In this document: in pieces, positions 8,992 through 16,704 of the stretch
Numbering within the stretch: position 1 is the first letter of the stretch
Layout of the letters: each line of letters starts with the position of its first letter
Origin: CAYLJO01 sp964383905
GTDB taxonomy: Bacteria; Acidobacteriota; Blastocatellia; Pyrinomonadales; Pyrinomonadaceae
Length of the DNA: 35,844 bases
Assembly: GCA_964383905.1 (NCBI GenBank)
Contig: CAYLJO010000039.1
Location: 1-35,844 of the forward strand
Direction of reading: 5' to 3'
The notes under the pieces: model-generated
What the model saw: the letters and a program-made list of their open reading frames with translations, nothing else
Databases searched by the model: none
Told to the model about the DNA's origin: nothing
Translations under genes and position numbers: made by a program

Positions 8992-9020
8992 TTATTATGC
9001 CAAAGATCGGGCGGAGTCAA
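8992..9020 (-). promoter_or_regulatory. Promoter of rnhB
   Basis: On the minus strand there is TTGACT (-35, 9020-9015), a 17-base spacer and TAATAA (-10, 8997-8992). The predicted transcript would start near 8985, about 57 bases before the rnhB ATG. Confidence 0.6.
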
Positions 9021-9278
9021 ATGTCGTATCTGTTACTTTTTTGCCCGCCCGCCAACTTGCCTGCCAATAATCTCATGGCTAAATAATCTGCCGCCGTTGC
9101 ATTGAAATAAAACTATTATCTTCGTGCGCCCTGGTATCGGTGGAGACCCGGCAACCGAAGTTTGATAGAGTGACTTGGCTGATCGCCGCCTGCGGCCGCT
9201 CTTGCTGTGTGCGGGCCTTCGGCTTTCCGGCCTCCTCGCTGCCATCTCCTGCGAGGCTTTATACAAAAATTTGACGGT

Positions 9279-9413
9279 ATGGTGTTTGAAATGCCAATAG
9301 TCCGGCGCATGAATAAGGGCCTACCGGTGAGGATCGTTTTTGAGGAGCGCCCGGTCCGGCGACGCATGACCGAACCCGGCGTGCCCGCCGTGCCGGAGGT
9401 CGGGATCAAGTGA
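9279..9413 (+). pseudogene. C-terminal remnant of an EmrA/HlyD-type adaptor
   Basis: The last 45 codons before the efflux pump read RRMNKGLPVRIVFEERP...MTEPGVPAVPEVGIK. This resembles the conserved C-terminal strand of EmrA/HlyD membrane-fusion proteins, typically VQRLPVRIVFDEP ... LRPGMSVVPEV. Its TGA (9411-9413) overlaps the GTG start of the emrB-like gene at 9410, as expected of an intact emrAB operon with translational coupling. Upstream of about 9279 I find no periplasmic helical hairpin, lipoyl domain or membrane anchor. The adaptor gene therefore appears to have lost all but its end. Assignment rests on a short match plus context. Confidence 0.5.
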
Positions 9414-11032
9414 GCAGCCGTCAAGCGAATACAGATGCGGAACGACAGGGCACGCCTGCCGGTCAGATGGTGGAGCAGACCTCCTGGCAACCGAGCTTCA
9501 ATCCATGGTTGATTGCGGCCTCGGTAATGCTGGCGACCTTTATGGAAGTTCTGGACACATCGGTCGCGAACGTATCATTACCCCACATCGCGGGCAACCT
9601 CTCGGCGAGCACCGACGAGGCGACTTGGGTTCTGACGAGTTACCTCGTCTCTAACGCGATCGTCCTGCCTGCGACCGGGTGGCTGAGCAGCTTCTTCGGG
9701 CGCAAGCGGTTCCTCGTGACGTGCATCATCATTTTCACGCTCTCATCCGTCGCGTGCGGCGCGGCGCCCAGCCTCACCGTACTGATCATCGCGCGCATCC
9801 TGCAGGGCGCAGGCGGTGGGGCGTTGCAGCCGATTGCACAATCGGTTCTGCTCGAAAGCTTTCCGCCGGAGAAACGTGGCGCGGCGATGGCGGTCTACGG
9901 CATGGGTGTCGTTGTCGCACCCATCATCGGCCCTACCCTCGGGGGGTGGATCACCGACAACTATTCATGGCGATGGATCTTCTACATCAACCTGCCCGTG
10001 GGCGTGCTCGCGATCCTGATGGCCCAGGCGTTCGTCGAAGACCCACCGTATCTCAGGCGCGCCGGCCGCATGACTATTGATTATATCGGATTCGGCTTAA
10101 TGGCTCTCTGGCTGGCCACCCTGCAGATCGTTCTCGACAAAGGGCAGGAGGCCGACTGGTTTCAGACCCCGTGGATTCTGTGGTTTACGATTATTTCGGG
10201 CGCATCCATGGTCGGCTTCATCGTCCGGGAGTTAGTCGCCAGGGAGCCGATTGTTAATCTACGGGTGCTCACCAACCGCAACTTCGCGATTGGCACTATG
10301 ATCATCACGATCGTCGGCGCGGTGCTGTACGGGACGACGGCCATGCTGCCGCTGTTTCTGCAAAACCTGCTCGGCTACCCGCCGCTCCAGAGCGGCATCG
10401 CCGTCAGTCCACGCGGCATTGGCTCGTTCGTCGCGATGATACTCGTCGGTCGATTAACAGGCTTGATTGATGGCCGCATCCTGATCGCCTTCGGCTTTGG
10501 CGTATTGTCCTACGCCCTCTTTATGTTCGGCGGGATCAACCTCAACATTTCGATGACAAATGTCATCTGGCCGAACATCGTCAACGGGCTCGCCCTCGGC
10601 TTCATCTTCGTGCCGCTGACGGTCGTCGCGATGGGGACGCTCAGCCGGGAGCAGATCAGCAATGCCACCGGCATCTATAACCTGATGCGCAACATTGGTG
10701 GCAGCTTCGGCATTTCCGGCGTCATCACGATGCTCGCGCGAGGGGCACAGACCAATCAGGCGGTGCTCGCCCAGCACTTCTCTCCTTACGATCCGGTTTT
10801 TCAGCAACAATTACAGGCAATTCGGCAGGCGCTCGCCACCCAGATCGGCGCACCCGCCGCCGCACAGCAAGCCTACGGCGTCCTCTACGGGATGCTGGTA
10901 CGGCAGGCCAACGTGCTCGCTTACATCCACAACTTCCGCCTCTTCGGATTCCTCTGCTTGTTGTGCATCCCCCTGGTCTTCCTCTCAAGGAAAGTTAGGC
11001 CACGCGCCGGGCCATCGGTCGCGGCACACTGA
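9410..11032 (+). CDS. DHA2-family multidrug efflux MFS permease (EmrB/QacA)
   Basis: A 540-aa inner-membrane drug:proton antiporter of the 14-helix DHA2 (EmrB/QacA) group. Visible hallmarks are the first helix FMEVLDTSVANVSLPHIAG with the conserved Asp of motif D1, the loop WLSSFFGRKRFLVT (motif A), RILQGAGGGALQPIAQ (motif B) and GPTLGGWITDNYSWRWIFYINLPVG (motif C region, quoted in part). GTG 9410 is the start because it overlaps the stop of the adaptor remnant. Such pumps normally pair with an HlyD-type adaptor and TolC to export hydrophobic compounds. Here the adaptor looks destroyed, so it may work alone or with an adaptor encoded elsewhere. Confidence 0.92.
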   Translation: MSSRQANTDAERQGTPAGQMVEQTSWQPSFNPWLIAASVMLATFMEVLDTSVANVSLPHIAGNLSASTDEATWVLTSYLVSNAIVLPATGWLSSFFGRKRFLVTCIIIFTLSSVACGAAPSLTVLIIARILQGAGGGALQPIAQSVLLESFPPEKRGAAMAVYGMGVVVAPIIGPTLGGWITDNYSWRWIFYINLPVGVLAILMAQAFVEDPPYLRRAGRMTIDYIGFGLMALWLATLQIVLDKGQEADWFQTPWILWFTIISGASMVGFIVRELVAREPIVNLRVLTNRNFAIGTMIITIVGAVLYGTTAMLPLFLQNLLGYPPLQSGIAVSPRGIGSFVAMILVGRLTGLIDGRILIAFGFGVLSYALFMFGGINLNISMTNVIWPNIVNGLALGFIFVPLTVVAMGTLSREQISNATGIYNLMRNIGGSFGISGVITMLARGAQTNQAVLAQHFSPYDPVFQQQLQAIRQALATQIGAPAAAQQAYGVLYGMLVRQANVLAYIHNFRLFGFLCLLCIPLVFLSRKVRPRAGPSVAAH

Positions 11033-11161
11033 GGGCAGGTTCGTCGCCGAAACGCTTCCCGACGTTCCGAGCCCGCTGACCTGTGATAATAAGCGTGCGT
11101 CGCTGAAATTGTAAGGGAAATCGTATATTATTAATCATCTTTGATCGACGGACTGCTCTGC

Positions 11162-11965
11162 ATGAAACTGGTCATTAACATTGTGCTGCTTTCAGTCACG
11201 CTACTCGCAGTTAGCGCATCCGTACCGGCACAGAACAAAAGATCGCGCAGGATTCAGCAATCGCAGAATGAGCGAGCCAAGGCCGCCGACCAGCTCGCTA
11301 AGAGCAGGGATGATCTGATCAAAGCGACAAAGGATTACAAGGCGAGCCTTGAGCAATTGATTACTATCTACGAAGGCAACGTGCAAAAGGCCGAAGAACG
11401 CTTGACACAGTCGAAAGGGCTCTTTGCGGGAGGCGTCCTCTCGAAGCGGGAGCTTGACGGAAGCGAGCGGGCGGTCGCCGACGCGCGGGCCAAGGTTGTA
11501 CAGCTTCGCCAGCAGGTTGCCTCGGCCGATAAGCTGATCGCCGATACTCTGGTCGAGGCGCGAACGGCCGAGCAGTTGGCGAAAGCGCCGCCTTTGCCCG
11601 CCGGGGGGTTGGTCAGAACCACCTCCTATATTCGCTATAACGGTCCCGGCCTGTGGTCGCTGTCCGACGCCTGGAAAGTGCAGCGCTTCTTTACGGAAAA
11701 GTTTGGCAGGCAGTTGCCCGTCAGCGCTTTCGGGCAATCGGCGGTGCACGACCGCTGGGGCCTCGATCACCACAACGCGATGGATGTCGGCGTCAACCCG
11801 GACAGCGCCGAAGGCCAGGCGTTGATGGCTTTTCTGCGTAGCAATGGGATACCTTTTCTGGCTTTTCGTTATCCGATAACAGGCTCGGCCACCGGCCCTC
11901 ATATTCATATCGGCCGGCCATCCCATAGGCTTACCTCCGCACCGTCATTTGGCAGGTTACCCTAA
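11162..11965 (+). CDS. Secreted coiled-coil protein with M15-like C-terminal domain
   Basis: A 267-aa protein with a cleavable signal peptide (MKLVINIVLLSVTLLAVSAS, likely cut near VPAQ). Residues about 30-140 are a charged, heptad-like helical region (ERAKAADQLAKSRDDLIKA ... VRQQVASADKL type), so a coiled coil is likely. The C-terminal 95 residues hold HDRWGLDHHNAMDVGV and later SATGPHIHIGRPS. The His/Asp spacing is reminiscent of the zinc site of M15-type peptidoglycan peptidases (HxxGxAxD ... HxH). An envelope-associated hydrolase is a reasonable inference, but the match is by motif only. I start at ATG 11162, which begins the signal peptide, rather than TTG 11141. Confidence 0.7.
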   Translation: MKLVINIVLLSVTLLAVSASVPAQNKRSRRIQQSQNERAKAADQLAKSRDDLIKATKDYKASLEQLITIYEGNVQKAEERLTQSKGLFAGGVLSKRELDGSERAVADARAKVVQLRQQVASADKLIADTLVEARTAEQLAKAPPLPAGGLVRTTSYIRYNGPGLWSLSDAWKVQRFFTEKFGRQLPVSAFGQSAVHDRWGLDHHNAMDVGVNPDSAEGQALMAFLRSNGIPFLAFRYPITGSATGPHIHIGRPSHRLTSAPSFGRLP

Positions 11966-11989
11966 TCACTTATCGCCAAATCCTAAACT

Positions 11990-12217
11990 CCAGGATCTAT
12001 TCATTCTTAGATAGAACGTACCAATCAGCCCTGGCAGGGGCGGCATAATTTAGCCCAGGACGCGAGTCCTGGGTCTGAGGTCGCCCGTGATCCCCAACCC
12101 TGGAAGGGCGAAAGAATTCTCTTTCAACTCGGATGAATTGGCGAAGATAGCCCGCAACACTGCGCCCTCAGCTCACCCGCCTCGGCCCTCTTATTTCTGA
12201 CAATGAATGGATCCTCC
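11990..12217. mobile_element. MITE-like element, family A, copy 1
   Basis: The left end, CCAGGATCTATTCAT, is nearly the reverse complement of the right end, ATGAATGGATCCTCC, giving terminal inverted repeats of about 15 bases. Inside is a perfect 8-bp-stem hairpin, CCCAGGAC-GCGA-GTCCTGGG (12054-12073), and the words AGCCCTGGCAGGGGC and CCCTGGAAGGGCGA. The same layout recurs at 14933-15207 and, cut short, at 17415-17469. It encodes no transposase, so it would depend on one supplied elsewhere. Confidence 0.65.
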
Positions 12218-12535
12218 GTTATGTACTCAAGCGTACAGACTTGAATTCATCCTTTGGTATAGTTTATTGTTTTATCTTTGTTTAAGCGAATTCTGCCGGT
12301 CAGCAACGTGTCGGGGCAGCGACGAAGCGCCATGTTGTCGTTCCTGGTAATTCGTGCAGCTAGCGGTATAGTCATAGGAAGGATTGAAGGGTGAGGCATT
12401 TTGACGAAACCTCACCCTTCATTCATGGCGCAGACTCTGTGCGGTCCGGGCGACAACAAACCCATGGCGTAAGCTTGTGGGTGAAATAGCTAAGCCGGCG
12501 GTGGGCAAATAATCGTCTGAAAGGGAATCTGAACC
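12218..12535. other. Intergenic region upstream of the eRF1-like gene
   Basis: This holds an AT-rich stretch (about 12235-12290), which may contain a promoter although I cannot match -35 and -10 boxes at correct spacing, then the long hairpin at 12385-12421. AAGGGAAT shortly before 12536 serves as ribosome-binding site for the next gene. No gene is supported. Confidence 0.4.
12385..12421. repeat. 12-bp stem inverted repeat
   Basis: TGAAGGGTGAGG (12385-12396) and CCTCACCCTTCA (12410-12421) pair perfectly around a 13-base loop. There is no U-run on either side, so it is not a standard terminator. It lies 114 bases before the eRF1-like gene and could be a leader structure or a small dispersed repeat. 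Confidence 0.55.
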
Positions 12536-13666
12536 ATGTCACTCAGCGATCTGATGGAGCGGTTGGCGGCCTTCGAGCCGGCTGAGCTTCCGGTTATCAG
12601 CCTCTATCTCAACGCGCAGGCGGACGAGCGCGGGCGTGATAATTTCGGCCCGTTCGTGCGTAAGGAATTTAGTGAGCGCGCCCGGACCTTTGAGCCGCAC
12701 ACACCTGAACGAGAGAGCTTCGACCGTGATACCGAACGCATCACGCGCTACCTTGAGCAGGAAGTGCGCCCGTCGGCAAACGGCATCGCCATCTTCGCGT
12801 GTGCCGGCGCCAAAGATTTCTTTGAGGCCGCGCAGCTTGATGCCCCCATCGAGCGCAACCGCTTATTCATTTACCACCAGCCGCATCTTTACCCGCTCGC
12901 GCGCTTGATGGATCAGTATCCGCGCTACGCCGTGCTCCTGGCCGACACCAACGCGGCCCGCATCTTTGTCTTCGGGCGTGGCAAGACGATGGATACGGAG
13001 CACATCCAAAATATCAAAACCAAGCATACGCAGGTCGGCGGCTGGTCGCAGATGCGTTTCCAGCGCCACGTCGAAAACTATCACCTGCATCACGCCAAGG
13101 ACGTGATCGACGCGCTCGACCGCGTGGCGCGCGAAGACAAAATCGAGCAGATCATTCTCGCGGGCGATGAGACGAGGATCATCCCTCTGCTGCGCGAGCA
13201 GATGCCCAAACACCTCTCCGAGAAGGTGATCGATGTCATCAATCTTGATATCAATACGCCCGAACACCAGATTCTCGAAGAGACGATGAAGGCTTTGCGT
13301 GCTCATGACGCGGCCACGGATCTGGAAAAAGCCAAACGCCTGATCGATGACTATCGCGCGGGCGGCCTGGCCGTTGTCGGCGTGGAAGACACGCTGGCCG
13401 CGCTCAACAACGGTCAGGTGGAAGAACTGTTTCTGAGTGCTTCGATGAGAGGGATTCGCTACAACGAGCTGGAAGTCCGTCAAGTGATGGAAGCCTACGC
13501 GCCGGCCACCGGCGTTGCGCCCGACAGCAGCGAGAAACGGGTGGTGGTTGACGAGCTCGTCAAAGCGGCGCAGCAGATGTCGTCCGCGCGTATCACCTTC
13601 ATCGAAGATGAGTCGCTGCTCGCCAAGTTTGGTGGGGTCGGCGCGTCGCTGCGCTACCGGGTTTGA
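12536..13666 (+). CDS. Bacterial eRF1/Vms1-like protein (baeRF family)
   Basis: A 376-aa protein of the bacterial archaeo-eukaryotic release factor (baeRF, eRF1-like) families related to Vms1/ANKZF1, which hydrolyse or cleave peptidyl-tRNA on stalled ribosomes in eukaryotes. The N-terminal part begins with an ISLYLNAQADERG segment. A loop VGGWSQMRFQRH (about 167-178) has a GGxxQ arrangement with Gln172, comparable to the catalytic GGQ of eRF1 and GxxQ of Vms1. The C-terminal third, with GLAVVGVEDTLAALNNGQVEEL (quoted in part), is the L7Ae-like domain typical of eRF1 proteins. AAGGGAAT provides the ribosome-binding site. It is followed after 31 bases by the SDR gene, probably in one operon. 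Ribosome rescue or stress defence is inferred. Confidence 0.8.
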   Translation: MSLSDLMERLAAFEPAELPVISLYLNAQADERGRDNFGPFVRKEFSERARTFEPHTPERESFDRDTERITRYLEQEVRPSANGIAIFACAGAKDFFEAAQLDAPIERNRLFIYHQPHLYPLARLMDQYPRYAVLLADTNAARIFVFGRGKTMDTEHIQNIKTKHTQVGGWSQMRFQRHVENYHLHHAKDVIDALDRVAREDKIEQIILAGDETRIIPLLREQMPKHLSEKVIDVINLDINTPEHQILEETMKALRAHDAATDLEKAKRLIDDYRAGGLAVVGVEDTLAALNNGQVEELFLSASMRGIRYNELEVRQVMEAYAPATGVAPDSSEKRVVVDELVKAAQQMSSARITFIEDESLLAKFGGVGASLRYRV

Positions 13667-13697
13667 AGTCAATTAAGTTCGAACAAGGTGAGGGGTC

Positions 13698-14696
13698 ATG
13701 GCAACAACTGGTGGCAAGCGCAGGGCTGCGGCAAAGAAAAAGCAGCAAAGCAAGAGCGCAGGCAAGGGCAAATCATCCACGAAGGCTCAAAAATCGACCG
13801 CGGCAAAAAAGCGCGGAGGCGCAACCGGGCAGCAGCAGGAACCAAAGTCTCCGATGCCTGCGCAGCACCAGGAGAAGCCCGGGATCGAATCGAAGATCAC
13901 ACCCAGACCGAGATACCAGGCCCCTCTCTACAAAGGCTGCGGTAAGCTGCAAGACAAGGTTGCTCTTATCACCGGCGGCGACTCCGGCATCGGTCGGGCC
14001 GTGGCTGTGCTTTATGCCCGCGAGGGCGCAGACGTATCAATAGTTTACCTGCCGGAAGAACAAACGGACGCGGAAGAGACTGGCCAGGCCGTGGAAGCAG
14101 AAGGGCGCCAAGCACTACTCATCGAAGGAGACGTTCGCGACACGGAATTCTGTCAAGAGGCTGTCGAGCGCACCCTCCAGGAGTTCGGCCACCTGGATAT
14201 ACTGGTGAATAACGCCGCCTTCCAGCAGCATCAGAAGAGGTTGGAAGATATTTCTGAAGAGCAGTGGGATCGTACCTTCAAGACAAATATCTATGGCTAT
14301 TTCCACATAGCCAAAGCCGCCCTCCCGCACTTGAAGAAGGGCAGCGCCATCATTAACACGGGCTCGATCACCGGCCTCGAAGGCAGTAAGGAGCTGCTCG
14401 ACTATTCGGCGACCAAGGGCGCGATCCATGCTTTTACCAAGTCTCTCGCACAGAACCTCGTGGAGAAAGGAATCCGCGTCAACTGTGTCGCGCCCGGCCC
14501 CGTCTGGACGCCCCTTAACCCGTCGGACAAACCCGCTCAAAAGGTCGCGACTTTCGGTCAGGACACGCCCATGAAACGGCCCGCACAGCCGGAAGAGATC
14601 GCGCCCGCTTACGTCTATTTCGCCTCGGAAGCGGACTCCAGCTACGTGACCGGCGAGGTGCTTACCCTCCTCGGCGGCGAGACTACGGCCGCGTAG
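13698..14696 (+). CDS. SDR oxidoreductase with Lys/Ala-rich N-terminal tail (YghA-like)
   Basis: A 332-aa short-chain dehydrogenase/reductase of the general-stress YghA/YdaD type. The NAD(P)-binding motif TGGDSGIG is at 92-99, the NNAA motif is at about 171-174, and the catalytic Tyr236/Lys240 pair is in DYSATKGA. The C-terminus ends in YVTGEVLTLLGGE. The first 50 residues are an unusual tail rich in Lys, Ala, Ser and Gln, such as KRRAAAKKKQQSKSAGKGK. It resembles histone-H1-like tails and could bind nucleic acid, or act as a disordered cap. The ATG at 13698 follows GTGAGGGG. The small Lys-rich gene after it is likely in the same operon. The substrate is unknown. Confidence 0.9.
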   Translation: MATTGGKRRAAAKKKQQSKSAGKGKSSTKAQKSTAAKKRGGATGQQQEPKSPMPAQHQEKPGIESKITPRPRYQAPLYKGCGKLQDKVALITGGDSGIGRAVAVLYAREGADVSIVYLPEEQTDAEETGQAVEAEGRQALLIEGDVRDTEFCQEAVERTLQEFGHLDILVNNAAFQQHQKRLEDISEEQWDRTFKTNIYGYFHIAKAALPHLKKGSAIINTGSITGLEGSKELLDYSATKGAIHAFTKSLAQNLVEKGIRVNCVAPGPVWTPLNPSDKPAQKVATFGQDTPMKRPAQPEEIAPAYVYFASEADSSYVTGEVLTLLGGETTAA

Positions 14697-14745
14697 GAGG
14701 CGAGCAATATTAAACTTATGTGATCGAGCGACCTGGAGAAAAGCC

Positions 14746-14922
14746 ATGTCAGATAAGGACCGGCAGAAGAAAGACGGACAACGTAAAGAGAAAAAGAACA
14801 AGAAAATGCGTGGGGCCGAGAACGAACGAAGCCAAACAACGACGTCCCCGCAACAAGCAAGGGACGTCTCTAATTTAACCGACACGGAGCCCGGAGCGGC
14901 CGAAGTTACCGGTAAGAGCTAG
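14746..14922 (+). CDS. Small Lys-rich protein, 58 aa
   Basis: A 58-codon reading frame begins at ATG 14746 with a clear ribosome-binding sequence GGAG (14735-14738) seven bases upstream, and ends with TAG at 14920-14922. The product starts MSDKDRQKKDGQRKEKKNKK and continues with a polar, Ser/Thr/Gln-rich acidic end. It has no hydrophobic segment and is probably disordered. It follows the SDR gene by 49 bases on the same strand. I do not recognise a family. The good ribosome-binding site and the Lys-rich composition shared with the SDR tail and the protein at 18470-18715 support it as a real gene. Confidence 0.6.
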   Translation: MSDKDRQKKDGQRKEKKNKKMRGAENERSQTTTSPQQARDVSNLTDTEPGAAEVTGKS

Positions 14923-14932
14923 ACCCGATAGT

Positions 14933-15207
14933 CCAGGGTTTATTCATTCTCAGGCGGGATGCGCTCAGATGGGGCGTGCCGATCAGCCCCGGCAGGGGCA
15001 ACCCTTTGTAGCCCAGGACGCGAGTCCTAATAGCATCTTGCGATTGGGTGTCACCTCTATTCTCTGTACCCCCTCTCTGTGCCTCCGTGGTGAGGCCCTG
15101 GCTTACATCCATTCGCCACTCGCTATAGGTCTTCAGTAGGCGATGATCCCCCAGCCCTGGGAGGGCGACAGAATCCTCTTTAAACACTGACCATGAATAG
15201 ACCCTGA
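14933..15207. mobile_element. MITE-like element, family A, copy 2
   Basis: The left end, CCAGGGTTTATTCAT, and the right end, ATGAATAGACCCTGA, are inverted repeats like those of the copy at 11990-12217. The shared core GATCAGCCCCGGCAGGGGC, AGCCCAGGACGCGAGTCCT and GGAGGGCGACAGAATCCTC is present. About 110 bases (15029-15140) interrupt the core after GAGTCCT, so the internal hairpin has lost its last three pairs. The insert contains CTCTGTGCCTCCGTGG, a low-complexity word similar to the inside of the element at 16433-16640. It starts 10 bases after the stop of the 58-aa gene. Confidence 0.65.
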
Positions 15208-15407
15208 GATGTCAAGCATCTGACGGGCGATAAGAAGAGCTACAAGCCGAGATAATTCTGACTTCCTCACCGCCCATCAAGAATCTATCGGGACCTACGC
15301 GCAGTTTCTTCATCAGCCGGGTAGGTCGCGTTACCGGTGACCACCGCTCTGCCAATTGGTTATGATGCAATAGCCTCGTGGTGTATTCGATCGGGGGGAT
15401 TACGATC

Positions 15408-16352
15408 ATGGCGTCAATTTGGGAACTGGGCGGGCTAACGGTCAAAGAGCTTGCCCGGCGCGTCTGGCAGGAAATTTATCAGGGCGATCTCTTCAACCAC
15501 GCCGCGGCCCTTTCTTACTACTTCCTTCTCGCCCTTTTTCCGCTGCTCCTCTTTCTCACGTCGTTGCTCGGGTACTTAGCTGAAGCGGGGACAAAACTGC
15601 GAAACAACCTGCTCACGTACCTCGGCCAGTTGGTGCCGCCGGCGGCTTCAGTTCTCATCCACACAACAATTAACGAGATTAATCAAAACACCGGCGGAGG
15701 CAAGCTCTCTCTCGGACTGCTGACAGCCCTGTGGGCGGCGTCCTACGGTGTAGTAGCAATCAGCGAGACGCTCAACGCCGAGTATGGCGTCAGGGAGTCG
15801 CGCCCGTGGTGGAAAGTGCGCCTCTCCGCCATCGGCCTTACCGTCGCACTCGCCGTGTTAATCATCTCCGCGCTCACCCTTGTGCTCTACGGGGGTGAGA
15901 TCGGGGAAGGGCTGGCCAATCGGTTTGGGCTCGGCAGTACGTTTGCCGTTGCGTGGAAGATTTTGCAATGGCCGATCGTACTCGCCTTTGTGCTGTTCTC
16001 CTTCGCTTTGATCTACTACTTTGCGCCGGACGTTAAGGATCAAAGGTGGTACTGGATCACCCCGGGTTCTCTTGTCGGGGTCGCCCTGTGGTTGCTCGTC
16101 TCGTTCATCTTTCGTCTTTATCTCCGGTACTTCAATTACTACAGTGTCACGTACGGCTCGCTGGGAGCCTTGATCATCCTCATGTTGTGGTTCTACCTGA
16201 CGGGCGTCGCGATCCTTATCGGTGGCGCAATCAACGCCGAGATTGAACATGCGGCGGCGGCCGTAGGTACGCCAGGGGCCAAACGGTATGGCGAAAAGAG
16301 TCCGCACGAGCAGGAGGAGAAGGAGAAGGAAGATGTAACGAAAAAGCGCTAG
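15408..16352 (+). CDS. YihY/BrkB-family inner-membrane protein
   Basis: A 314-aa member of the YihY/virulence factor BrkB family, once mislabelled RNase BN. It has about six hydrophobic segments, and the family signatures HAAALSYYFLLALFPLLLFL near residue 35 and YGSLGALIILMLWFYLTG with ILIGGAINAE near residues 255-282. The C-terminus is a hydrophilic tail rich in Lys and Glu. I choose ATG 15408, preceded by GGGGGG about 10 bases upstream. GTG 15378 would add ten residues without a ribosome-binding site. The molecular role of the family, possibly lipid or solute transport, is unsettled. Confidence 0.92.
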   Translation: MASIWELGGLTVKELARRVWQEIYQGDLFNHAAALSYYFLLALFPLLLFLTSLLGYLAEAGTKLRNNLLTYLGQLVPPAASVLIHTTINEINQNTGGGKLSLGLLTALWAASYGVVAISETLNAEYGVRESRPWWKVRLSAIGLTVALAVLIISALTLVLYGGEIGEGLANRFGLGSTFAVAWKILQWPIVLAFVLFSFALIYYFAPDVKDQRWYWITPGSLVGVALWLLVSFIFRLYLRYFNYYSVTYGSLGALIILMLWFYLTGVAILIGGAINAEIEHAAAAVGTPGAKRYGEKSPHEQEEKEKEDVTKKR

Positions 16353-16432
16353 AGCATAATGACAGATCCGGAAGAGCTTATTTTGGGTTTTGTCGAAGCT
16401 TCAACATGATTTCGGCGACGTCCTCCTGTTTT

Positions 16433-16640
16433 TATAGCGGTTTGCATATGCGTGCAACGGTATTTCTCTCGGTGTCCCCTCTGTCCAGCACAGGCACGGC
16501 CTGCTTCTTTTTCTCCCAAGATTTGACTTCTGCTGGACCCATTTTGTTTGTTCTTTGTCTCCTCTGTTTTTCCTCTCGGGTCCTCTGCGGTTCAAATTTT
16601 TTGTTTGCAGCCCCGTCACACTCATTTGAGAACCGCTATA
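16433..16640. mobile_element. MITE-like element, family B
   Basis: A 208-base stretch bounded by perfect 10-base inverted repeats, TATAGCGGTT (16433-16442) and AACCGCTATA (16631-16640). The interior is pyrimidine-rich on this strand, with repeated CCTCTG and TCTCCTCTG words, as in the common degenerate ACCACGGAGGCACAGAGG repeats of many genomes. It encodes nothing credible. It fills most of the 352-base gap between the YihY gene and the convergent gene at 16705-17310. Confidence 0.5.
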
Positions 16641-16704
16641 GGTGCTGGATCAAGCCGCAGCAATTTAGGAAGGACTTGCCCGGGCAAGCCAACGCAGGAA
16701 CGGG

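Noticed and set aside
9116..9490. Minus-strand 124-aa reading frame
   Set aside because: No family resemblance, no ribosome-binding site, and it overlaps the pump start; the plus-strand EmrA-like reading is better.
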